Below, in pieces: positions 12,309 to 27,477 of a stretch of DNA of 64,000 nt (the first letter of the stretch is position 1; each line of letters starts with the position of its first letter). Under the pieces are notes generated by a model. The model made no database searches. It saw nothing but the letters and a program-made list of their open reading frames with translations, and was not told the DNA's origin. The stretch is taken from positions 330,791 to 394,790 of the forward strand of contig SSNP01000050.1 of NCBI GenBank assembly GCA_006937955.1, in the 5' to 3' direction. This DNA comes from Pachypanchax playfairii (lineage: Eukaryota > Chordata > Actinopteri > Cyprinodontiformes > Aplocheilidae). A program made the position numbers and the translations under genes.

Positions 12309-13178
12309 TTAAAGGTGGTATATGTAATAGGAACAGAATAACACAGCACAAAGCCTTCAGCCATCAGGGTGCCAGGCTCGTTAACCCCCCCGAGCACGCT
12401 CCGATGCTGAGGTCGATCAATATTTCTCACCAAACCCACTCTGATCCCCGATCAGAGCAGGACAATAAAATATCATGAGTTCAGCTCACTAATCATGCTC
12501 TCCAGCCCAGCTGATCACACACTGACTCTGATAAAAGCAGCTCCTACCTGTTTGTAGCTCAATCATAGATTCAGTCCGTGGCAAAGAGCTTATAGTTGTC
12601 CCGCAGCTCTTTTAGAGCAAACCAAAACTTTCTGCAGTTCCTCCTAAGATCCTCTGTCCTCACACACCACCCTGCAGGCCTCACTTGTCCAATAAAATTA
12701 AAAAAAACAATAAACCTCCTTGGTGTGTCTTCCAGTCAAAGCTCCTCCACTTCAGCTACATGCTGTGTTAGCTAGCAGCTAATAAAAAACGTTTCCACAC
12801 AGAACTTGCTCGTCACATGGGAAACCCCAGAGGGAAACCCCTCTATGGCAAGCAAATAAGGTATATAATCACCACACATCCCCGAGGCTTCTAGCTGCTT
12901 GACCTGCAGACTCCACGGTACCAGCCTCACTTTGCTGGAGTATTTACGGTATCAGGCAACCCAAAATGATGCCCGCTGCTCCGCCAGCTATTGGCTGGTA
13001 GATGTAAACAAAATGCCAACGCCGTGCCCGTCAAAATTGATATTTTATAATATTTTACATAGAATAAAATTTTTAAAGAAAATTGTGTTTTCATTCTAAA
13101 TCCCTCCAAACACACTGTGGAAGCATTTTTTGCTATAAATATTGCTTTTTATTAAAATATTCCATATCCCACCTTTAA
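12309..13178. mobile_element. TTAA-target MITE (piggyBac/Kolobok type), 870 bp
   Basis: The left end reads TTAAAGGTGGTATATGTAAT and the right end, in reverse complement, TTAAAGGTGGGATATGGAAT: 17 of 20 bases match, with TTAA at both edges. The interior is clearly richer in GC and CpG than its surroundings between about 12350 and 13030. It contains no long open frame and no transposase motif, so the element is nonautonomous. It has the same target preference as the 1206-1510 element, but the interior and terminal bases differ, so it is a different family. Confidence 0.75.
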
Positions 13179-14113
13179 TATTAAAGCTGTTTCACCAGCC
13201 CTTCCCAAAAACTAAACATGGTGTACATTCATTTGACAATTTAATTATTTGTATTTTATTTACACATTCTTAATTCACAACAAATTGCTCTGGCTGAACA
13301 GTATGGATGTTGATGTCAGAGCATTAAAATTGGGATGATTTAGAAAAATACACTTATGGATGATAAAATGTATAAGGGATGTTGAATATTGAGATGCTAA
13401 AGAGGAAGAAAAAAGGCCATAGAAAAAAATGAAGGATGTAATGAAGGAAGACATGCATAGGACTGGTTGACTGGTTTGGTTGACTCAGTGGTAAAATTGA
13501 GTCAGAGGAATCACTGGTACTTGCTGCACTTAGGCTTGATGTTCTTTGACCTATAAAGCCCTTTCTCCCTCAGAGAGGATTTTTTTAATATCATACAAGC
13601 TTAGTGAGCTCATGTGCAGCTTTTTGTGTGAGGTATTTGTTAATACTTAACACTTGTCCCTACATAAATAAACAATGAATGAGTGAATAAATGAACTGAC
13701 AGAGGTGACAGAGGGAGAAGAGACTTTTTAGGTCAGATAACACCAAATTCAGCTGTAGCTTTTATGAATGATTGACCTGACTCTACAGCAAAATAAAACT
13801 CATGTGAAGAAAAGACACCTCGTGGAGGGTCTGTCAGATATGGAGTCCATGTTAATTGCAGGACATCACCTATACCAGCAGTAGTTAAGGAATAGAATTT
13901 AGTTGAACAAATATTGTCATTAAAATTTGTCAAGAGCAACACGTGGAACATAAAATTGTCTATAAAACTGATGCAAGATAGATTCATCCTAACCTAAGAT
14001 TGCTGTACCAAGATGCCATTGTTGGTAATATCAATAACAGTCATTTAGTATCAATGTTTATACCCAGGTAAATATTTTTAAAGTGACCCAGCATTGCATA
14101 CATTGGCCTGATA
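13179..14113. other. No gene or repeat recognised
   Basis: AT-rich sequence between the TTAA MITE and the Tc1 element. Nothing supportable beyond short chance open frames. Confidence 0.55.
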
Positions 14114-14115
14114 TA

Positions 14116-14315
14116 CAGTGGGGCAAAAAAGTATTTAGTCAGCCACCAATTGTGTAAGTTCTCCCACTTAAAAAGATCAGAGAGGCCTGTAATTTTCATC
14201 ATAGGTATACCTCAACTATGAGAGACAAAATGAGGAAAAAAAATCCAGAAAATCACATTGTCTGATTTTTAAAGAATTTATTTGCAAATTATGGTGGAAA
14301 ATAAGTATTTGGTCA
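14116..14315 (+). repeat. Left terminal inverted repeat of Tc1 element
   Basis: It pairs with 15504-15702 over about 200 bp, with only a few differences, including an A-run length change near 14234-14242. It would carry the transposase binding sites. The innermost matching word is TTGGTCA. Confidence 0.93.
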
Positions 14316-14478
14316 CCTACAAACAAGTAAGATTTCTGGCTTTCACAGACCTGTAACTTCTTTAAGAGGCTCCTCGGTCCTCCACTCGTTACCTGTATTA
14401 ATGGCACCTGTGTGAACTCGTTATCAGTATAAAAGACACCTGTCCACAACCTCAAACAGTCACGCTCCAAACTCCACT

Positions 14479-15487
14479 ATGGCCAAGACCAAAGAGCTGT
14501 CAAAGGACACCAGAAACAAAATTGTAGACCTTCACCAGGCTGGGAAGACTGAATCTGCAATAGGTAAGCAGCTTGGTGTGAAGAAATCAACTGTGGGAGC
14601 AATCATTAGAAAATGGAAGACATACAAGACCACTGATAATCTCCCTCGATCTGGGGCTCCACGCAAGATCTCACCCCGTGGGGTCAAAATGATCACAAGA
14701 ACGGTGAGCAAAAATCCCAGAACCACACGGAGGGACCTAGTGAATGACCTGCAGAGAGCTGGGACCAAAGTAACAAAGGCTACCATCAGTAACACACTAC
14801 GCCGCCAGGGACTCAAATCCTGCAGTGCCAGACGTGTCCCCCTGCTGAAGNGTATAAGAGACAGTTGCTAGAGAGCATTTGGATGATCCAGAAGAGGATT
14901 GGGAGAACATCATATGGTCAGATGAAACCAAAATAGAACTTTTTGGTAGAAACTCAACTTGTCGTGTTTGGAGGGGAAAGAATGCTGAGTTGGATCCAAA
15001 GAACACCATACCTACTGTAAAGCATGGGGGTGGAAACATCATGCTTTGGGGCTGTTTTTCTGCAAGGGGACCAGGACGACTGATCCGTGTAAAGGAAAGA
15101 ATGAATGGGGCCATGTATCGTAAGATTTTGAGTGAAAACCTCCTTCCATCAGCAAGGGCATTGAAAATGAGACGTGGCTGGGTCTTTCAGCATGACAATG
15201 ATCCCAAACACACCGCCTGGGCAACGAAGGAGTGGCTTCGTAAGAAGCATTTCAAGGTCCTGGAGTGGCCTAGCCAGTCTCCAGATCTCAACCCCATAGA
15301 AAATCTCTGGAGGGAGTTGAAAGTCCGTGTTGCCCAGCGTCAGCCCCAAAACATCACTGCTCTAGAGGAGATCTGCATGGAGGAATGGGCCAAAATACCA
15401 GCAACAGTGTGTGAAAACCTTGTGAAGACTTACAGAAAACGTTTGACCTCTGTCATTGCCAACAAAGGCTATATAACAAAGTATTGA
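14479..15487 (+). pseudogene. Tc1-type transposase, interrupted (probably by adapter)
   Basis: The ATG at 14479 opens the usual fish Tc1 start MAKTKELSKDTRNKIV. The first part (14479-14850) holds the paired-like DNA-binding region: a helix-turn-helix around GKTESAIGKQLGVKKSTVGAI and a basic linker, PRSGAPRKISP. The second part, in another frame (14879-15487), holds the DD34E catalytic domain: IWSDETKIELFG with the first Asp, QHDNDPKHTA with the second, and SPDLNPIENLW with the Glu 34 residues after it. It ends at a stop after NKGYITKY. The two parts are separated by one N and a 13-base adapter-like string that brings in a stop (14869-14871) and replaces a short conserved segment. Apart from this break all catalytic residues are present. 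The natural gene at this locus may be intact. Confidence 0.93.
14851..14864. other. Single N plus Tn5/Nextera mosaic-end remnant
   Basis: Position 14851 is N. Bases 14852-14864 read GTATAAGAGACAG, identical to the last 13 bases of the 19-bp Tn5 mosaic end used in Nextera libraries. It sits inside the transposase gene, shifts the frame and stands where the family has a conserved segment. The likely cause is untrimmed adapter in a read used for gap filling. Confidence 0.85.
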
Positions 15488-15503
15488 GATTAACTTTTGT
15501 TAT

Positions 15504-15702
15504 TGACCAAATACTTATTTTCCACCATAATTTGCAAATAAATTCTTTAAAAATCAGACAATGTGATTTTCTGGATTTTTTTCCTCATTTTGTCTCTCAT
15601 AGTTGAGGTATACCTATGATGAAAATTACAGGCCTCTCTGATCTTTTTAAGTGGGAGAACTTACACAATTGGTGGCTGACTAAATACTTTTTTGCCCCAC
15701 TG
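15504..15702 (-). repeat. Right terminal inverted repeat of Tc1 element
   Basis: Reverse complement of 14116-14315, about 199 bp. It starts just after the transposase stop codon, so the gene's 3' end abuts the repeat. Confidence 0.93.
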
Positions 15703-15704
15703 TA

Positions 15705-17954
15705 TAATTATGTTCACTGGTGTCTCAGACTATAAATATGCACATTCCTAGGGTAACTTCCCCTTACTCTTTTTTGCACAGTATTTTAGAATTGTTTGTC
15801 TTTAAATACCATAAACTGTGAAAATTACTGAATACATTTGGGGACTCACAGAAAACAATGTTATATGTTGAAAATCATAACTAGAATATGCAGACCACAG
15901 TTTGTCCTCCACAATTTAAATAGCTCTTGTGAATTGAAACTATTGAAACAGATTGAGACAGAGAGCAGCTGCTGGAGGGGGATACTATGACCTTAGGTTC
16001 ATATCCATGGCATAAATCTTGCCACATCCTAAAGCAATGTGAGTGAAGAGTCAAGTGTGCCTGCACAGGTCATCATCACAGGAATGTGTCAAAGGGCCAA
16101 GAGGGACACTTACCCTAATACCCTCCCTCTCCCCTACTGCCCTCTAGGTGCTCATCAGATTGATTCTATCTGTGGGTGAAAACAGCTTGATGTGTTAATT
16201 TCAAGGCCACTTTAGACACACTGACTATATAAAACATGTACCAGGTTGGTTCTTGTGTGTTTTCACTCCTAAAAACATGAGATTCGCTACGCGCTACATT
16301 TTTGAGTGTAACAAAAATAATGGATTTTAAAAGAGCTTGTGCCACAAACTGTGCACGTGTGGTTCTTTTTTAGTCATTTTGTGATCATTTAAAATTGGAT
16401 GCTGGATGGTTTAGATGTAAAAACTTCTCAAATTCAATTCATTAAAAAAGACACAGAATAGCTGATATTTTCTGACAAGGCCAGCTCAACTTTCAACACA
16501 ATAGCAGTTTTCAACTATTCAAATTAGAAACAATAATATGATTTTTTTTTTTTTTGGCCTGAGTAAAACCAACTCATTAGGTAGTACTTTTATTAGAGTT
16601 GTTCATTTTTCAGTCAATTATGGGAAGAACAAAAAGTATCTAGAGTTGTGCTCAAGTGTCTGCTACCAAGAAATCGGAGATACAACTCCTGGGTCCTGTT
16701 GATTATAATTTTGTTGTTTGGCAGTAGAAGAGTTGTAAAATACAACCTTTACTTATGGCACAGATTGTTTCACATAATTATTATTATTGCAATGCATCTT
16801 CTTACTCAACCAAAAATAATGTGCAGTATTATTTGTGTTGTAGAGAAGTAAATAAAAGTAACTGGAGGTCAAGACAAATTGGGATTAGATTTCAAGCTTT
16901 TTTAGGCCCAGTATATCTGAATTAAAGACAACGACTATATATGTGCATTAGAAAACCTAAATTTGTACAATTGTATAAAAAAAATTCAAAGAGAATATTG
17001 TGTTTGCTATAATGTTCATCTTAGAAGCTGCTGGTCTATGCAAAGAAATGGGGGAAAGCGAACTCTTTAATAATTCAGTCTATGAGCTGCTCCAGGCATA
17101 TTCCAGTCCAGTAACCCTGAATACATCCATAGGCCATACAATAATTTATCAATTACTATGCTGCTTTCAGAACTATAACATTAACCTCTAAGAATAAGAA
17201 TAATTGCACTCATTCATGAGAATCCTTGTTACTCATTTAGAGCATTAAAACTGCCCACTGACTTTATCTCTTTAGAATTATACATAAGCTATTTTAGCGG
17301 TTGCTAATAAATGTAATTTATTTGCCATCAGATAAGTGTTCTTTATTTTGATTACACATTGCAACTAATATGCAGTATGTTTTACTGGACCAGAAAAAAT
17401 TTTATTAAGATTTTGCAGGAGCAAACAAACCTGAAGGAGCACAGAGTATTGGTTTACACTTGTGCTGTGATATATTGATGTGCTCTAAACACCTTTAATG
17501 AGCTTAATGTGATAAATGAATATCACACTAATCATGAATTTAAACCTTGCTGTGTTGGGTGGGTTTGAGTATCGCATGAATTCAACTAGGTATGTTAACT
17601 GGCACAGTTGGAAGGGTCTCTCATGGGAAATTGGTTCAGAAATAGGGACAAACTAAATATGATTCAGAAACCCCTATGTTGACAATGAGATAGACCAAAC
17701 AGAAAATCAGGGCTAGTGGGCTATTCTAGGTCTCACTCTGGTGCAAGACCTGGGGGAGAAGCTCAAACTTCTGTGGATTCACTATCTGTAGAGGACATCA
17801 TAAGGGGTTGTCATATTGTTACTTGGTTGCTGAAACTGGTTTAGGAACATGCAGTATCACTTCACTGGTGTGGAAAGAACCCAAGCTTGATCAGAAGTCT
17901 GAGAGACACTAATTTGTTATATTTGGGATCATCCACAGCACGGGGTCTGGGTAG
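15705..17954. other. No gene recognised
   Basis: AT-rich single-copy-looking DNA with a T-run near 16542-16554. Short open frames (60-67 codons) have no recognisable features. Confidence 0.55.
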
Positions 17955-18677
17955 ATTGTCTAGTGTGTGTCACAGGTTTTGAATGAAGTGCCAAACTATC
18001 CAGGCTCATGATTGTTTCATTCTGAGGAACAGTGTTATATTTATGAGGTTGAGAGATGGTGACTATGGAGACGGCTCTTGGGTACGTGTGTTATGTTATT
18101 CGTGCCCTGTAAATATAATTCCACACATTTATGAATTTAATAGCAGCTTGTTAAACATTCCTAAGGTTATGGTGCATACCCCCTTTACCCCCTGCACTCA
18201 ACCCGACTGCTGGGGAGTAACATCAATATAATCTTGCCCACATACGCACGAAATACATTTTGGAGCACACCGCATCCTGAAAAGCAGGTGTTGGGGTTTG
18301 GATCGCGCTGGGGGGGAACTTTATGGATCAGGTCGCTCTGATCGCTGTTGTTTGCCGTGTCTTGCACAACATTCAACAACATCACAGACTGGAGCCTGAA
18401 GATGTCTTTGCTGCAGCTCAACAATAAATATTTTTCCTCTTACGCTCAATATTTGAAACTCCAATGGCTCAAATTTCCTTTTCTGTTTGCCCCTTTTCTT
18501 GCGTCCGCAAGAGAATAGCGCCGTCAAACTCCTCATTTGAATATTGCTTTTTGCGGCGGTTAACAATTGCACAGTCTTAGTAGATCAACCGCAAATTAGG
18601 AACACGCACTTGGTGCAAAACTTTTGTGGCGCACGCAATTTTGCGCTCTTTACTTGGAATGTTGATAAATCAGGCCG
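17955..18677 (+). mobile_element. PIF/Harbinger-like transposon, copy 2 (truncated)
   Basis: The reverse complement of this stretch aligns with most of copy 1 (9634-10545). Shared landmarks include ATTTATGAATTTAATAGCAG, GAGGTTGAGAGATGG and GGAGCACACCGCATCCTG. The right end reads GTTGATAAATCAGGCCG and is followed by TTA, the complement of the TAA beside copy 1. Transposase remnants are on the plus strand: the frame near 18350-18376 reads VVCRVLHNI, the CxLHN motif with one Cys changed. Relative to copy 1 it has a deletion near 17985 and no recognisable far end, so the left border is approximate. Both copies are independently decayed. Confidence 0.65.
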
Positions 18678-18680
18678 TTA

Positions 18681-21600
18681 GTGGTGTTTTGCTGTTGGAC
18701 CACCATGTTTAAGAATAGCAGAGTTGACAGGTGCATGTCTGGATCAAAAGTTAATGATAAATTTTGTACTTGTATTATCAACTCTGTATCAGTGAGTGAA
18801 ATGAGGAGCTGAGCTTTTAACTCATCACCTTCTCATAGTGAGTAGTATATGTCACAGGGGAAGATGCCAGACAGATGTGGTACACCCAAGTGTAGGGAGA
18901 TGCTGTGGTAGGGAGTCAACCAAGAGAGGGTCAAACAAAACACTATTCCTTGAACAGTATGTGGATTGGTGCACAATTCTAAATGTTGGAAAACAAATGA
19001 CCCACTTGCAGCATGACAAAAGAACATCTAGAAGGAGCAGTGTAACACTCCCATGTGTATTATGTTAGGTTATGTCATTAATGGGATGTTACTGTGTGAT
19101 ATAAACCACCTAACTATTGCTGACTAATTACGTTCCTTTATTATAGCAATATCCTCTGGTAGTACTCAGTTTATTTAGAAGGATGACACATCCTACTAAA
19201 ACATCAGTGTAAATAGTTCAGTGTGAGGAATTCAGCAACTTTTTTAGGTCATAACACTTTACTTTTCAATGCTTTGGGAATTTATTACTTGTCTCCACAA
19301 CAAATAATCCAGACCCAGGTCTCATGTATCTGGGGTCCAGTTCAGTACTTAATGTGTCTTATTTCTAAGCTTCAGCAAGATTCTGTCTCCCAAAATTTAT
19401 TAGAAAACGACCCCAAACTATAGATGTGGTAAATATGTTGGTAAAGTAGAATATTACCTCTTTCAATCTACCAGCTCAGGAAAATGTGTCTTCATTCAAA
19501 GTTTGTTTGAATGAATGATGAATGAGGATGTTTGGGAAATAGCCAAAGAAAAGCAGAAGAAAAGCCAAAATGTCTTTTTGCATTGACAGCAAGATTTTCC
19601 CTGAGAGAGCTTCTAGTGTGTTAACACTGACATCTCACTGGAGCTTGAAATTCAATTTAACTTAAAAACCAACACAGGAAAGCAATGGTGAACAAAACAG
19701 CCATTTATCAATCAGCTTTGTCAGTAACATCCCTTTGAGCGTGCGTGAATTTCTCAATAAATCAAACGTCGCAGGAGTTTCCAGACAATGTACTTTTAAA
19801 GGAGCGTAGTACTGGTTTTGCAAGTTTAGATCAACGTTAGTTTAGTTGTTATTTATGTCTGGTGCTGTACTTCAAAGATTGTTAAGTATTTATTATTAAA
19901 GAACTTTGGGAGTGGAAAGTCACACCTTCCTTTTTAGTTATTAAATTCAAAACTTAGATTAGCAAACATTTTTCTGGCAATTCCAAAAGGAAATTATATT
20001 TAAAAAATGCTGTGTGTTCTGGTTAATTATATTTTTTCTTTTAAACCTAGAAATAGATTTTTCCATTAGTCATTACATGTACCATGAACAAAATCAGTAA
20101 GAAATAAAACATTGTGATTAAAAACAGGCTAAAGAGGGCAACACTTTTCAAAAATAAGCAACAAAATTCTTAACAAAGACAATGAAGTGTATTTTAAAGT
20201 TTTTAGCTGAAGTGTAGGCTCTCTTCAAGGGTTGCTGACTGGTTATTATGTATTTACAACAATAAAACAATAACACACTCCAGAAGAGAGAGAAGCAGTG
20301 CTGTCAAGTGTTTTAGAACAGTTTCTCTACAATCTGTTAAAATAACTGTAAAACAAGCTATTTAAGAGGACACTGGAAGTGTAATTATGTGATATTTTGA
20401 TTATGTAGGTTTCATTTAGACATTGTAAAATTATGCTGGCTTGTGAAAAGAGGCATTGTATTTGTGACTTAACTGAAAATCTAACATATGCATATATGTG
20501 TTCTGGATTTCTCCATAATATTTACTTGTTTATATAAATGTGTGTATGTGTACTGTATGTCTGTTATGGAATGGAATATGGCACTGACTTTAATCATTAG
20601 CCTCAAGAATGTCAAGAAAAGGTATAACCAAACTAATTGATTTATGATCAATAAAATAATCTTTCTAAAAAAAAACATTTTGAAATAAAATTACACTTGA
20701 TACATATTTAAAAGCACCTGTAAATTCTATTGCATGCAGTATTGTACAGTGTGTAGGTGTGATATTATCGACTACCTAATCCTTCCTTTAGGTTTACAAC
20801 ACAACAAAGGATGTTCGGAAGGTGTGACCTTCTCAAATTGTGGAGGACAGACCAAGATTTATGTCACAGTTGAGAGCTTCTGTTGAGAGGCCTGACAGAC
20901 GGATAATCCTGTAGTTTAAACTTGGCAAATATTGATCCTGTGGTCCTCTGTGGCTAGCTTCAAGTCTTGAAATTGAGGGAAATGGATTACTCAACACATA
21001 AATAAATAAATAAAACAGAAGACAGATGAGAATGAGCAACTTATGCAACATTGACTATGACAACCAGCCTTTACTCTGATTTAAAGCCATAGCATATCAA
21101 GATGTATGTTTGTTTGTTTGTTTATTTTGTTGAAGTCAAAGAGGATTCTGTTGTTTGACTTTACATTTGACACAATGTTGTCTTGATTCATCAAAGAAAT
21201 ATAAAAATAAAGAAATAAAGACTCCAAGTCTTTCTATTGATACTGACCCTGAAAACCTCACATTGTTGTTTGAAATATTTAATATTGTTTATGTTTATTC
21301 ATTTTTATTCAATTTGTCCTTTCTTTACCTCCAACTCCTTTTGATCTTGGTATCTTCATTCTCAAATTGTGTTGATATTTTTAAGGTTATCGGATCAAGC
21401 AAAAACTACAAAAGTGTTGAATCAGTTCCAGGTTTTACTCTTGCTTACTAATAAATATGGAAATGTATTATGTACACAGGTCTACCCTTGTGCAAAATAG
21501 TCACAACATCACAATATAATGAAATACTAAGATGTCCTGTGTTTATTTGTTTTAGAGCCTGGCTTCTTTGTATTAATTGCATTGTTAACTTGTATCTACA

Positions 21601-22040
21601 AATCAACATTTGGGTTATTGTTGAGTACGGACAAAACAGCCCACCAGTCTATTCCATGTCTAACAAAAAGATGAAAACCTATGAGAAATACCCAAGACAA
21701 ACAACCATACGAACACAACCCAACAAACACACATACTCCTTAGGTTAAATTTAGTATCAATTAACTAAGATTCAGGACTTTTGAATCTGGAATTAAACTG
21801 GAGCACCTGCGTGTAATATACAATGTCGAGTGAGAAAGATGAGATTAATTTAAAGATAAGGTTTAAACTGAAAACTTAATTGATGTGAAGCAACAATGCA
21901 AGCTTCTAAACTACACTCTACCCAACTAAAATTGTTATCTGAGCTTCAGTGTTTATAGAGAATTAAGTACTGTGCTATAATTCACTGATGACATCATGTG
22001 TTTTCAATCATTTAAATTACTAATTAAAAAAAATAAAACA
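18681..22040. other. No gene recognised
   Basis: AT-rich DNA without a repeat I can name. It has a short GTTT repeat at about 21107-21124. No open frame reaches 100 codons, and none has domain features. Confidence 0.55.
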
Positions 22041-25733
<3,693 letters not shown>

Positions 25734-25752
25734 TTTTTTTTTTTTTTTTTTT

Positions 25753-25830
25753 AAAGCCAACTGGACTTTTTCTTGGTTCTTGAAGATGTTTTGCTTCTCA
25801 TCCAAGAAAATTCTTCAGTTAAAGAACAAG
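25753..25830 (-). mobile_element. Short teleost dispersed-repeat fragment
   Basis: After a T-run (25734-25752) comes AACTGGACTTTTTCTTGG, then TTGAAGATGTTTTGCTTCTC and CATCCAAGAAAATTCTTCAG. From memory, this series of words (a GAAGACGTTTCGCCTCTCATCC-like core) is widespread in fish genomes and often accompanies Penelope-type retroelements. Only about 75 bp are present, so the class is uncertain and no coding part remains. Confidence 0.4.
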
Positions 25831-27443
25831 CACTCCTGTAATAGAGACAAATAGATTGTGTAGAGTCGTCCCAAAGTGCTTATAGTCACACTAAATAACT
25901 GTGGACAAACTGTTATGTCTCTTGATTTAGTTATTTGTTTTGTTGGTCAAGTCCAGCATGCGGCGCTTACAGCAGTGGTAGATCTGTTAGTTAGGCAGCT
26001 TGGGCAACACATGTCTCGTGCTTTTTGTATTTACAGCATTTTTTTATGAATATTGTGTGCAATGTGTAAATAGAGTAAAACTGTAAATACATTCTAAGAG
26101 CAGCTTAGATTTTTTTATAACTGTGATCAAATTAACAAGTTGAATTGACAATAAATTGTCCTAAAAATAAAAGCTCATGTGTTGAGTTTTTATGAAGCAT
26201 TTCACTCGTTTGTCATTTGGTTTTGTCTGCATGTGGGTACTAAAATATGTTAGTTTCAATATCAGATGTTTATTCTCTAATACTTCACCTGTTTAAAACT
26301 TTGTAGTTTCAAAAGTGTGAGGAAGTGTTGACAGAAATGTGATGGTAATCTAAAAAGTCATGAATAGCTTTAGAATCCAAACCGTGTTTACCACAGTGTA
26401 TTTGATATTTTAACTTTTTTTTTTCCAGATTATCTTAACAATTACTATTTTTTTTCCTTCTGTTTTTGTTGTTCTCTCCTTTTTCAGCAACAAGTCCCAC
26501 ATAACAAATCCTATTTTAACACGTTTTAACATTTGTCATTTGTTTGGATTCTCATTTTGAAACTTGTTTAATTAAACTATATCACATGTTTTTGCTTTTC
26601 ACCTTTATGTATGGTATATTTGACAAACTAATTTAAACTGTGCCAACAGCAGAGGAAAAAAAAATCTAAACCGGAAAATTTCCTGAAATGTAGTTAATGA
26701 ATGAGGATGTCAAACAAAATCTTGTCAAACCCCTCTATTCACACATTCCCAGCTTTGGAACTCATAAAAGGTTCAGAATTATTATGGAAATTAAAACTGA
26801 AAAAAAAAAAGACTATAACCCAAAACGTGCACATCATGGACTATTTGTTTATAAAACATTGTGAAGTAAGTGCTGGGGTTGTGGATGAAACATATTCTGT
26901 AATTTTAAGGAATTTATTGATGGCTTATTATGTTGTATTATAATGATGATTAGACATGATTAAACATGAACTATGTAGAGATATGTTAGTGTTGTGGTAT
27001 TGGTGACTCATTGTTGGGCTTAACTAACAGAACAAACCCCAATTGAAATGTCCCACTAACATCTATCCATAATATATTATGGGTACATGTTAGTGGCATA
27101 TTGTTAGTGATATATCTCTATTTATTATAATTATTTTATGCTACCATGCTTTCTAACTGCTGTTTAATCTGACGCTTAATGCTGAATGTCAGTGCATAAA
27201 GTTGATTTTCGTTATCTAGTGATTGATGATCTGATGAATAGGGTGTTAAGTTAAATGAATGAGAAAAACAAAGATCTGTCTAGTGAGATGTCAGCTTTAG
27301 ATAAGGTTAAAACTGAGATGGTTGGCAGTGGCCAGAAGATATGATCCTAAAATGGTTGCCAAGAGATGTCAATCATGTTAGAAACACTGCCACAATTGCC
27401 TGACATGTCATCAGAAATGCATTAATGACAAATATGTTTGCTG

Positions 27444-27445
<2 letters not shown>
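25831..27445. other. No gene recognised
   Basis: AT-rich DNA with short T and A runs. No supportable exon, RNA gene or transposon. Confidence 0.55.

Positions 27446-27474
<29 letters not shown>
27446..27474. repeat. CA dinucleotide microsatellite
   Basis: About 14 CA units followed by a short GA tract. The 73-codon minus-strand frame across it owes its Val-Cys run to the repeat. Confidence 0.95.

Positions 27475-27477
<3 letters not shown>

Larger units (their letters stand above)
14116..15702 (+). mobile_element. Tc1-like transposon, full length (1,587 bp)
   Basis: The element is bounded by TA dinucleotides (14114-14115 and 15703-15704), the target duplication of Tc1/mariner transposons. 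It starts CAGTGGGGCAAAAAAG and ends with the reverse complement CTTTTTTGCCCCACTG. The inverted repeats are long (about 200 bp) and nearly identical, as in fish Tc1 families with the IR/DR arrangement. One transposase gene lies between them on the plus strand. The similarity of the two ends points to a fairly recent insertion, in contrast to the decayed elements around it. The only clear damage is the short break at 14851-14864, which looks technical. Confidence 0.95.
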
